Assembly: GCA_963701375.1 (NCBI GenBank)
Contig: CAVOZT010000005.1
Span: 492,738-556,737, forward strand
DNA: 64,000 nt
Origin: CAVXTF01 sp963701375
GTDB taxonomy: Bacteria > Actinomycetota > Acidimicrobiia > Acidimicrobiales > CAVXTF01
Direction: 5' to 3'
In this document: positions 42,714-54,786 of the stretch, in pieces
How positions within the stretch are numbered: the first letter of the stretch is position 1
How the letters are laid out: each line of letters starts with the position of its first letter
The notes under the pieces: model-generated
Told to the model about the DNA's origin: nothing
What the model saw: the letters and a program-made list of their open reading frames with translations, nothing else
Database searches by the model: none
Program-made: the position numbers and the translations under genes

Positions 42714-43433
42714 GTGAAGCGGGGCAAGAACTACGAAGCAGCCGTGGAACGGTTCGATCGACAACACCTTCACTCGGTCGGAGAGGCGGTGGACCTCGTG
42801 AAGGAGCTGGCCCACGGCAAGTTCGACGAGACCGTCGAGCTCGCGGTTCGGTTGGGAGTCGACCCCAGGAAGGCGGACCAGATTGTCCGCGGCACCTTGT
42901 CGTTGCCGCACGGGACGGGCCGGACCGTTCGGGTGGTCGTCTTCGCCGCCGGCGATGCAGCAGCAGAAGCTCGTCAGGCGGGAGCCGACGAGGTCGGGGC
43001 CGACGACCTCGTTACAAAGGTCGAAGGAGGCTTCGTCGACTTCGACATCGCGATCGCAACTCCCGACCTGATGGGACAGGTTGGCAAGCTCGGCCGCATA
43101 CTCGGCCCCCGCGGGCTGATGCCGAACCCGAAGACGGGCACGGTCACAACCGACGTCGGACGGACCGTCACGGAGTTCAAGGCCGGGCGAGTCGAGTACC
43201 GCACCGACAAGGTTGGAAACGTCCACGTTCCGGTTGGCAAGGTCTCGTTCTCGCGCAAGGACCTCATCGAGAACATCCACGCCGTGATGGACGAGTTGGC
43301 GAGGGCCAAGCCGGCTTCGTCGAAGGGGCGTTACCTTCGGGCAGTGACCCTGTCGTTGACGATGGGGCCCGGAGTGAAGATCGACCCGAACAGGGCACGC
43401 GACCTCGATGAGGACCTCGCCGCCACGGCGTAG
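42714..43433 (+). CDS. rplA: 50S ribosomal protein L1
   Basis: An L1-stalk protein and, in other bacteria, an autogenous repressor of the rplKA mRNA. The product has 239 residues from a GTG start with AAGGAGC upstream. It starts RGKNYEAAVERFDRQ and contains ELAVRLGVDPRKADQIVRG, the signature GKLGRILGPRGLMPNPKTGTV, and a C-terminal GPGVKIDPNRA. The 81-bp gap to rplK contains two copies of TCGTCTCGT. Confidence 0.97.
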   Translation: MKRGKNYEAAVERFDRQHLHSVGEAVDLVKELAHGKFDETVELAVRLGVDPRKADQIVRGTLSLPHGTGRTVRVVVFAAGDAAAEARQAGADEVGADDLVTKVEGGFVDFDIAIATPDLMGQVGKLGRILGPRGLMPNPKTGTVTTDVGRTVTEFKAGRVEYRTDKVGNVHVPVGKVSFSRKDLIENIHAVMDELARAKPASSKGRYLRAVTLSLTMGPGVKIDPNRARDLDEDLAATA

Positions 43434-43754
43434 TAAGTTCGACCGACCCACGCCGATTCGACCGGCCCGGCGTGTGCGGTTGGGCCAGCAGGATTCGGCT
43501 GGGCCAGCAGGATTCGACCCCGATCTTCCGTTAAGAAAAACAAAACTAGTAAACGATCAGGTATACAAGATCAGTTCGCCGTAGACCTCCGGTTGCGCCC
43601 TCGAGGCGTGTAAACGGGCCGACAAGGCCCACCCGACGAGGCGAGCAAAGCAGAGTTCCCGCTCCGAGGGCCCGATCGGGTCCTTGCTCGGCGGCTGCGG
43701 CGACAACGAGTTGTGTGACGATCGCCGCGAGCGAGCACGAGAGCGAGGACCGAG
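43434..43754 (+). promoter_or_regulatory. rplJ leader region, probable L10 autoregulatory RNA
   Basis: These 321 bp separate rplA from rplJ. The stretch 43575-43640 (CCGTAGACCTCCGGTTGCG, then CTCGAGGCGTG and GGGCCGACAAGGCCC) resembles the L10-leader element, which binds L10-L12 and represses rplJL translation, but I did not fold it. An AT-rich island at 43529-43570 may hold a promoter (TATACA at 43562-43567; no clear -35). A 17-bp sequence is tandemly repeated at 43481-43497 and 43500-43516. Confidence 0.5.
43481..43516 (+). repeat. Two tandem copies of a 17-bp sequence ahead of the rplJ leader
   Basis: TGGGCCAGCAGGATTCG is present at 43481-43497 and 43500-43516, with 2 bases between copies. 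A third, partial GATTCGACC lies at 43455. It lies between the rplA stop and the AT-rich island. It has the look of a slipped duplication; no function is apparent. Confidence 0.6.
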
Positions 43755-44687
43755 ATGGACAACCCGAGGCCGGAGAAGGTGGCCGTCGTAGACGAGGTTC
43801 GTTCGCGCCTCGGTGACGCCACCGGGGCGATCCTCACCGAGTATCGGGGACTCACGGTTGCTGAGATGGCGGCGTTGCGCCAGGCCTTGGAGCGCGCCGG
43901 AGGCGACTACAAGGTCTACAAGAACACCCTGGTGAAGCTCGCCACAGTCGGGGGAAGGCACGAGGCGCTCCAGTCGCTTCTCGAGGGGCCGACCGGAATC
44001 GCGTTCGTGACAGGCGAGATCTCGGCGGTCGCAAAGGCTCTGCGCGACTACGCCAGGACCAACCCGCACCTCGTCGTCAAGGGCGGCATGTTCGGCGACG
44101 AAGTGCTTTCCTCGTCGGAGCTGACGGCACTCGCCGACCTACCCCCTCGCGATGTCCTGCTTGCACGGTTCGCAGGAGCGCTCGCCGCCCCGATGCAGAA
44201 GATGGCGGGCCTGCTCGGAGCCATCCCCCGGAACTTCGCCTACGGCCTGTCGGCGCTCATCGGCGATCGACCCGTCGAGCCGGCCCCACCCGAGGCGGCA
44301 ACTCCGCCCGAGGCGGCAGCCCCGCCCGAGGCTGCAGCGCCGCCCGAGGCGGCGGAGGCACCCGCAACCGAATCTCAGGAGTCAGAAGCCCCTTCGGCGG
44401 AGGCTCCCGAGGTAGAAGCTCCATCGGGAGAAGCTCCTGAAGCAGAGGCCCCAGGGGAGACGGCCCTCGACGCAACGTCGGCAACCGAAGAGACAGATAG
44501 TGCTGAAGCAGAGGCCCCGGCTGCCCCCGAAGCAGAGGCTGCAGCCGCTCCAGAAGCGGAGGCCCAGCCCGAAGTCGAGGAACGGGCCGAGGCCGGGGAG
44601 CAGGCCAGCACGACCGAAAGTACGACCGATAGCACGACCGAAGAAGACAAGACGGATGACACAAAGGAGCAGAACGGCAATGGCTGA
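43755..44687 (+). CDS. rplJ: 50S ribosomal protein L10 with a long acidic C-terminal extension
   Basis: L10 anchors the L7/L12 dimers to the ribosome. Residues 1-~170 are a normal L10: RPEKVAVVDEVRSRL, YRGLTVAEMAALRQALERAG, VYKNTLVKLA, GPTGIAFV, and the final L12-binding helix region (FAGALAAPMQKMAGLLGAIPRNFAYGLSAL). From ~172 to 310 there is an added tail of Pro/Ala/Glu repeats (PPEAA, EAPEAEAP), then a Ser/Thr/Asp/Glu-rich end. Overall it is very acidic and probably disordered. The base composition matches its neighbours. The stop overlaps the rplL start by 8 nt. Confidence 0.95.
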   Translation: MDNPRPEKVAVVDEVRSRLGDATGAILTEYRGLTVAEMAALRQALERAGGDYKVYKNTLVKLATVGGRHEALQSLLEGPTGIAFVTGEISAVAKALRDYARTNPHLVVKGGMFGDEVLSSSELTALADLPPRDVLLARFAGALAAPMQKMAGLLGAIPRNFAYGLSALIGDRPVEPAPPEAATPPEAAAPPEAAAPPEAAEAPATESQESEAPSAEAPEVEAPSGEAPEAEAPGETALDATSATEETDSAEAEAPAAPEAEAAAAPEAEAQPEVEERAEAGEQASTTESTTDSTTEEDKTDDTKEQNGNG

Positions 44688-45081
44688 GAAGACAATCACG
44701 AAGGAGCAGATCCTCGACGGGATCTCCGCCCTCACCGTCTTGGAGCTCTCGGAGCTGCTGAAGGAGTTCGAGGAGCGGTTCGGGGTAACAGCGGCGGCGC
44801 CGGTGGCGGCAGCACCCGCTCCCGGAGCAGGCGCGGGGTCTGACGGCGCTGCAGGCGGCGAGGAGGAGCAGACCGAGTTCGACGTCATCCTCACGGCTGC
44901 CGGTGACAAGAAGATCCAGGTCATCAAGGAGGTCCGGTCGCTTACGAGCCTCGGCCTGAAGGAAGCCAAGGATCTGGTCGACTCGGCTCCGAAGCCGGTC
45001 CTCGAGAGGGTCACCAAGGACGACGCCGACAAGGCGAAGGCCAAGCTCGAAGAGGCGGGGGCTTCGGTCGAGCTCAAGTAG
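44680..45081 (+). CDS. rplL: 50S ribosomal protein L7/L12
   Basis: This is the stalk protein that recruits translation GTPases. The product has 133 residues: N-terminal dimerisation domain (ILDGISALTVLELSELLKEFEERFGV), an Ala/Gly/Pro hinge (AAAPVAAAPAPGAGAG), and a C-terminal domain with EFDVILTAAGDKKIQVIKEVR and GLKEAKDLVDSAPKPV. The ATG at 44680 overlaps the rplJ end (ATGGCTGA) and has AAAGGAGC upstream, consistent with coupled translation. Confidence 0.97.
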   Translation: MAEKTITKEQILDGISALTVLELSELLKEFEERFGVTAAAPVAAAPAPGAGAGSDGAAGGEEEQTEFDVILTAAGDKKIQVIKEVRSLTSLGLKEAKDLVDSAPKPVLERVTKDDADKAKAKLEEAGASVELK

Positions 45082-45103
45082 GGCGCCCTCGCCCCGGGCG
45101 CCC
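45081..45103 (+). terminator. GC hairpin just after rplL (attenuator or terminator-like)
   Basis: GGGCGCCC at 45081-45088 and again at 45096-45103 form an 8-bp stem with a 7-nt loop, starting on the last base of the rplL stop. No T-run follows. In other bacteria the rplL-rpoB gap holds a partial attenuator that lowers rpoBC expression relative to L12; this hairpin is placed for that role. Confidence 0.5.
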
Positions 45104-45199
45104 GGGCAGTCGAGCGCTTGATCCTTGACGAATCGGGCGCTCATCCGTACCCTTCAATAGAGCGCAGGCCCGGACTTCGCCTTCGTAGGGGGTAGGGGG

Positions 45200-45229
45200 T
45201 TGCGTAGAGTCGCCGCGACCGCTTATACT
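45200..45229 (+). promoter_or_regulatory. Candidate sigma-A-type promoter for rpoBC
   Basis: TTGCGT (45200-45205) and TATACT (45224-45229) are separated by 18 bp, close to the housekeeping consensus. A start near 45236 would give a leader of about 195 nt before rpoB. The leader contains a 6-bp hairpin, CCGGCC-TTAT-GGCCGG, at 45306-45321. The region 45104-45430 contains no credible gene. Confidence 0.6.
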
Positions 45230-45430
45230 GTCTGGTTGCCGTGCCCCGTCTTCGCGCCACCTGTTTTCCGACCCCTGAATGACGCGCGCCCCTGCGTGTT
45301 TACACCCGGCCTTATGGCCGGTATCTGCCCGACCCGGTGAACCCGTCTGCCGCAGGCGGCGTCGTCCTCCGGCTGGTCTGTCCTGTTGTACCTGCTCCTG
45401 CCCACCTCCAAGTCTGGAAGGACAAGGCCG

Positions 45431-48400
45431 TTGTCTTCACGCTCCAGAAGCCCGGAACGTTTCTCTTTCGCCAACCTCGACGAGGTTCTCGCTCTGCCGG
45501 ATCTCGTCTCGGTCCAGCGCGACTCGTTTCGCTGGTTCTTAGATCGAGGCCTCGCTGAGGCCTTCGCCGACATAAGCCCCATCGAGGACTTCACCGGGCA
45601 ACTCAGCCTGGAACTGGAGTTCGACCCAGGCGACGTCGACCTTCGCCCACAGCCGAAGTTCTCGGTCGAGGAGTGCAAGGAAAAGGACATGACGTACGCC
45701 GCGCCGGTCTTCGTGCGCGCGCGCTTCATGAACGCGAGCACCGGCGAGATCAAAGAGCAGACCGTCTTCATGGGTGACTTCCCTGTCATGACAGACAAGG
45801 GGACGTTCATCATCAACGGCACCGAAAGAGTCGTCGTGAGCCAGCTCGTCCGGTCGCCAGGTGTCATCTTCCAACCGGGGCGCGACGCGAAGACGATCGT
45901 GACCGGGACGGTCCACCCCTACCGAGGCGAGTGGATCGAGCTCGACGTAGAAGCGAAGCCGTCCAAGGACGTGACGGCCGGAGCGCGACGTGGCGCGCAA
46001 GCGCCGGCTCTCGCTCTTCGTGCTGCTGCGTGCTCTCGGCTATGAGGACGAGGCGTTCCTCACCCGATTCGTAAGGCACTTCGACTTCCTCGAAGGGCAG
46101 TGGGAGAAAGAGCGCGAGCTCACGCCAACTCGCGAGGAGGCGCTGCTCGAGATCTACAAGAGGGCGCGGCCCGGAGAGCCTCTCTCGACAGAAGCAGCCC
46201 GCGCCTACTTCGAGAACGCCTTCTTCAACCCCAAGCGTTACGACCTGACCCGTGTCGGCCGGTACAAGCTCAATCGCAAGCTCGGCCCCGAGATCGAGCG
46301 CATCGCCGAGATCTTCCAGATCGACCTGGAGCGCCCGGCCCCAGATCAGGGAGTGCTCAGCCCGTCCGAGATCCTCGCGACCGCGACGTACATGCTCCAC
46401 CTCGCAGACGGCGAGGCGGGTTACCGCATCGACGACCAGGACCACTTCGCCAACCGCCGGATCCGTTCTGTCGGTGAGCTGATCCAGAACCAGGTCCGCG
46501 TCGGGCTCTCGCGGATGGAGCGCGTCGTCCGTGAGCGCATGACGACTCAGGACGTGGAGGCGATCACTCCTCAAACCCTCATCAACATCCGGCCCGTGGT
46601 CGCTGCCATCAAGGAGTTCTTCGGCACGAGCCAGCTGAGCCAGTTCATGGACCAGAACAACCCGTTGTCGGGCCTCGCGCACAAGCGCAGGCTCTCGGCG
46701 CTCGGTCCGGGTGGCCTCTCGCGTGAGCGCGCCGGGTTCGAGGTCCGTGACGTGCACAGCTCCCACTACGGCCGCATGTGCCCGATCGAGACCCCGGAAG
46801 GCCCGAACATCGGATTGATCGGTGCTCTCGCGACCTACGCAAGGGTCAACGAGTACGGCTTCATCGAGACGCCCTACCGGCGTGTTACCGACGGCCGTGT
46901 CACCGGCGACATCGTCTACCTCGCAGCCGACGAGGAAGAGGAGCACGTCATCGCCCAGGCCAACGCAACGATCGACGGCAACGGCTCCTTCACCGAAGAG
47001 CGCGTCCTCGTCCGTCGCGGACCGCAAGGCGCCGGTGTCCGGGTCGGTGCCACGACGACTTCTTACGGGACGACGAGCGAGATCGACTACGTGCCACCGA
47101 GCGAGGTGGACCTGATGGACGTCTCGCCGAAGCAGATCGTGTCGGTGTCGACGGCACTCATCCCGTTCGTCGAGCACGACGACGCCAACCGCGCCCTGAT
47201 GGGCGCCAACATGCAGAAGCAGGCGGTGCCGCTCGTGGTGCCTGAGGCTCCTTACATAGGCACCGGCGTAGAGGCGCGCGCTGCACAGGACGCTGGCGAC
47301 GTCATCCTTTGCGAAGGCGACGGCACCGTCACCGAGGTCTCGGGCAGCCACGTCGTTGTCGAGTACAAGCCAGGACAGAAGGACCGCCTCACCGGTTCGG
47401 AGCTCGGCAGGCGCACGTACCGCCTGGCGAAGTTCCGCAGGTCGAACCAGAACACCTCCATCAACCAGAAGGTCCTCGTTGACGAAGGCCAGGCCGTCAC
47501 GGCCGCCGACGTTCTCGCAGACGGTCCCGCTACGCACAACGGCGAGCTTGCTCTCGGCAAGAACCTTCTCGTCGCATTCATGCCGTGGGAGGGCTACAAC
47601 TTCGAGGACGCCATCATCCTGTCGCAGCGCCTAGTGCGCGACGACGTGCTCACGTCGATCCACATCGAGGAGCACGAGGTCGACGCGCGCGACACGAAGC
47701 TCGGGGCGGAGGAGATCACCCGGGACATCCCGAACCTGTCCGAGGAGATCCTCGCCGACCTGGACGAGCGCGGCATCATCCGCATCGGGGCGGAAGTAGA
47801 CGCAGGCGACGTGCTCGTCGGGAAGGTCACCCCGAAGGGTGAGACCGAGCAGACACCTGAAGAGCGGCTGCTGCGGGCGATCTTCGGCGAGAAGGCCCGC
47901 GAGGTGCGGGACACATCGCTCAAGGTTCCCCACGGCGAGTCCGGCAAGGTCATCGACGTGCGTGTGTTCTCACGCGAGGACTCCCACGAGTTGCCGCCGG
48001 GCGTCAACCAGCTGGTCCGCGTCTACGTCGCTCAGAAGCGCAAGATCTCAGAGGGCGACAAGCTCGCTGGGCGTCACGGGAACAAGGGTGTGATCTCGAA
48101 GATCCTCCCGGTCGAGGACATGCCGTACCTCTCGGACGGCACCCCGGTCGACATCATCTTGAACCCCCTCGGCGTGCCGAGCCGGATGAACGTCGGCCAG
48201 GTGCTCGAGTCCCACCTCGGGTACGCCGCTCGCTACGGCTGGGGCGAAGTCGGGGACCGCGACGCTGCGATATTCGATTCAGGGACAAAGACGCGGCCGA
48301 GGACGGATCCGGCGGTCTGGGTCGCGACGCCGTCGTTCGACGGTGCCCACTGGGACGAGGTAGCCGACGCCGGCAAGCACCCGACCATCCGACAGGTGTT

Positions 48401-48995
48401 CGAGCAGTTGCGCCCGGACTCCGCTGACGGCACACGCCTCATCGGGACCGACGGCAAGGCAACTCTCTACAACGGGCGGACCGGCGAGGTGTACGACAAC
48501 CAGATCTCGGTCGGCTTCGTCTACATCCTGAAGCTCGCCCACCTTGTGGACGACAAGATCCACGCGCGCTCGACGGGCCCGTACTCGATGATCACCCAGC
48601 AGCCTCTGGGCGGTAAAGCCCAGTTCGGTGGCCAGAGATTCGGCGAGATGGAGGTCTGGGCGCTCGAGGCGTACGGCGCCGCCTACGCCCTGCAGGAGCT
48701 GCTCACGATCAAGTCGGACGACGTCCTCGGGCGCGTCAAGGTCTACGAGGCAATCGTGAAGGGCGAGAACATCCCCGAGCCCGGCATCCCCGAGAGCTTC
48801 AAGGTGCTCATCAAAGAAATGCAGTCTCTTTGCCTGAACGTCGAGGTGCTCTCGACGACCGGTGAGGAGATCGAGATGCGCGAGCTCGACGAGGACGTGT
48901 TCAGAACGGCCGAGGAGCTCGGCATCGACATATCGAGACCCGAACGCGGGTCAGACGAAGAGGACGAACGGCGCGCGGCGGAGAGGAGCTTCTGA
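45431..48995 (+). CDS. rpoB: RNA polymerase beta subunit, split by a one-base frameshift
   Basis: The TTG at 45431 with GGAAGGA 8 nt upstream gives SSRSRSPERFSFANLDEV, the expected start. The first frame runs to 46045 but becomes abnormal after DVTAGAR. The second picks up at VARKRRLSLFVLLRALGY. One extra base near 45986-45989 explains it; the corrected protein has 1,187 residues. The rifampicin pocket is wild-type-like (SQFMDQNNPLSGLAHKRRLSALGPGGL). The Mg/NTP region GHDG-type residues and the C-terminal GGKAQFGGQRFGEMEVWALEAYGA are intact. Essentiality makes a real disruption unlikely. It is followed after 2 nt by rpoC. Confidence 0.93.
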
Positions 48996-48997
48996 CG

Positions 48998-53158
<4,161 letters not shown>

Positions 53159-53219
53159 GGGTCCGATCCTTCGGAGCGTCTCCTTCGGAGCGTTCATCCT
53201 GAACTGAATAGCTATCTGA

Positions 53220-53259
53220 CCAAAGGCCGGTAATCCCGATCTCGGGACCCGGCCTTTGG
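53220..53259 (+). terminator. Strong hairpin terminator behind rpoC
   Basis: CCAAAGGCCGG (53220-53230) pairs perfectly with CCGGCCTTTGG (53249-53259), enclosing a second short CCCGA/TCGGG stem. It lies 61 nt after the rpoC stop. No T-run follows, as is usual in high-GC actinobacteria. GGCCTTTGGCGTGCC is partly repeated at 53284-53298. Confidence 0.8.
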
Positions 53260-54117
53260 CGCGCCAGTACGCACGTCGGACTCGGCCTTTGGCGTGCCAC
53301 AAGGCCCGCAGTGGATGCCGGATTTGAGCAGGTGAACGCGTCACCCGCGGTGATATCTGACTAATTCGGGGCGTTTTCTGCGATGCGGCGCGAATTGATC
53401 TATCACGCACTGCGTCCGCTTCAACAACGAATCGCCAGCCCCACTAGCCCCTCCCGTTCCTGGCCGCGAAATCAGGTTCCCCCGCTCGAGTTCAATAAAC
53501 GCGGAGAGTGATCCGATTCCCACGAGACCGAAAACTTTTTTGTTGACATGACGTAGGGATTCATTCACACTGCTCATTGCAGAGGACAAGGGATCGCAGG
53601 TCCCGCGTTGTCTGGGAAGTTTGGCTGCGGAGCGTCGGCCCGAATGGGGGGGCGGGCCCGCAGCCGGGGGGGAGTCAACCGTGGCGTTTGCGCGCCGCTT
53701 ATACGAAACAGACCTTTCGCGAAGCGCGGGTGCTTTCTCGGTAAACCGGGAGCCCGTTCGCCTCGCTCCAATTCTGTCGGGCCCGTTCGGCCTGGCTTCC
53801 CACACGTCTTCTGACACGCCTGACTCAAGCTCCGACGGCGTTCTTCTCTTCCTTTTTCCTCTCGACGGCCGCGCACCTGAGCGTGCCGCCGGGAAACAAA
53901 GTCCGGGCTTCACTGCCCGGCGAAATGTGGCGGTTCGTGTGGGCGGGGCAGAGATTCCCGCCCCGCTCGCACCGCACACACAGGGGTCCAACGGATCCCT
54001 GGAAGTTGGGCGACGTGATGATCCCCAGGCCGCAATTGGTCGCCTGGTTTGGGGGGAGCGAGTGGCGAACCCGGCGCCCTTGTCCAACGGAAGAAACCAA
54101 TTGACAAGGAGATATTT
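53260..54117 (+). other. Long non-coding leader upstream of the surface-protein operon
   Basis: I found no convincing gene in these ~860 bp; short frames here have no ribosome site or recognisable product. A TTGACA (53543-53548) with CACACT 17 bp on is a possible promoter, preceded by an A/T-rich run (AAAACTTTTTTG). Two stable hairpins lie close to the first gene: CCGGGC/GCCCGG at 53903-53920, and GGGCGGG/CCCGCCC at 53941-53963. If transcribed from 53580, the leader would be about 540 nt. I do not recognise it as a known riboswitch. Confidence 0.5.
53543..53571 (+). promoter_or_regulatory. Candidate promoter of the surface-protein operon
   Basis: A perfect -35 hexamer TTGACA is at 53543-53548, then a 17-bp spacer and a weak -10, CACACT, at 53566-53571. 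A poor -10 with a perfect -35 could indicate activator dependence. There is no close alternative nearer to the first gene except TATACG near 53700, which lacks a -35. Confidence 0.35.
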
Positions 54118-54606
54118 GTGAAGAGATTCAAGACAAAGAAAGTTGCGGTCGTGGTGATCGCCAGTGCTCTCGGCCTGGGTATTGCCGGTGGCGCTCTGGC
54201 GTACTTCACCTCGACCGGTAGCGGCACCGGGAATGCGACGGTTGGTACAGCGGGAGCATGGACCGTGGCGACCTCGGCACCGACCGGCGGACTTCTGTAC
54301 CCAGGGACCGGGGTGGACACGGTGGCTTACACCGTGACCAACTCCGGCTCGGGTTTCCAGAACCTGAACGGCACGACCGCGGCACTCACGACTGACGGCG
54401 CCGGCGGTGTCTTCGACACAACGTCCAACGCGTTCGTCAACGGTTGCAAGGCGTCGTGGTTCACGGTGACCAACACCACCGTTTCCGGTGACGTCGCTGC
54501 CGGCAACGACCTGTCGAGCTCGTTGACGATCACCATGCAGGACTCCGGGACAATCCAGGACCCCTGCAAGAACCTGACACCTCAGGTCACGGTCAGCGCC
54601 AGCTGA
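54118..54606 (+). CDS. Exported protein with SipW-type signal peptide (TasA/camelysin-like)
   Basis: The GTG at 54118 has AAGGAGA 5 nt upstream. The 162-residue product starts MKRFKTKKVAVVVIASALGLGIAGGALAYF without interruption, continuing TSTGSGTGNATVGTAGAW. The 'GALAYFTSTGSGTGNA' pattern (cleavage near Ala-Tyr-Phe, followed by a Thr/Ser/Gly stretch) matches signals processed by SipW-like peptidases on TasA and camelysin. The remainder is beta-rich (DTVAYTVTNSGSGFQNLNG) with two Cys (~109 and ~155) that could form a disulfide. It may be a matrix fibre subunit or anchor. Confidence 0.75.
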   Translation: MKRFKTKKVAVVVIASALGLGIAGGALAYFTSTGSGTGNATVGTAGAWTVATSAPTGGLLYPGTGVDTVAYTVTNSGSGFQNLNGTTAALTTDGAGGVFDTTSNAFVNGCKASWFTVTNTTVSGDVAAGNDLSSSLTITMQDSGTIQDPCKNLTPQVTVSAS

Positions 54607-54786
54607 GCAAGTAGCTAACGCAACAAACGGTCAGTGGGGGGGTGAGCCCGCGCCACCCCTCCACTACCAAGTTCTTTCCAGCGCAGCGGGGGGTGTCCGG
54701 ATGTTCGGAGGGGCCCGGACACTCCCGGCTGCAATACACATCCAGATGCAAGCACTTCGATCTACAAACCACGAGAGGACGAGAGC

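Noticed and set aside
45980..45995. Programmed +1 frameshift in rpoB
   Set aside because: No P-site slippery codon, stop or Shine-Dalgarno-like stimulator like that in prfB, and several other genes here show similar one-base shifts; sequence error is simpler.
45864..47537. Long antisense reading frame (about 557 codons) opposite rpoB
   Set aside because: A consequence of high GC codon bias opposite a conserved gene; no ribosome site, no recognisable domains, and the sense strand is clearly rpoB.
53880..53970. Known riboswitch (c-di-GMP GEMM, cobalamin, SAM) in the surface-operon leader
   Set aside because: Hairpins are present but the conserved cores I know for these classes are not; left as an unidentified structured leader.
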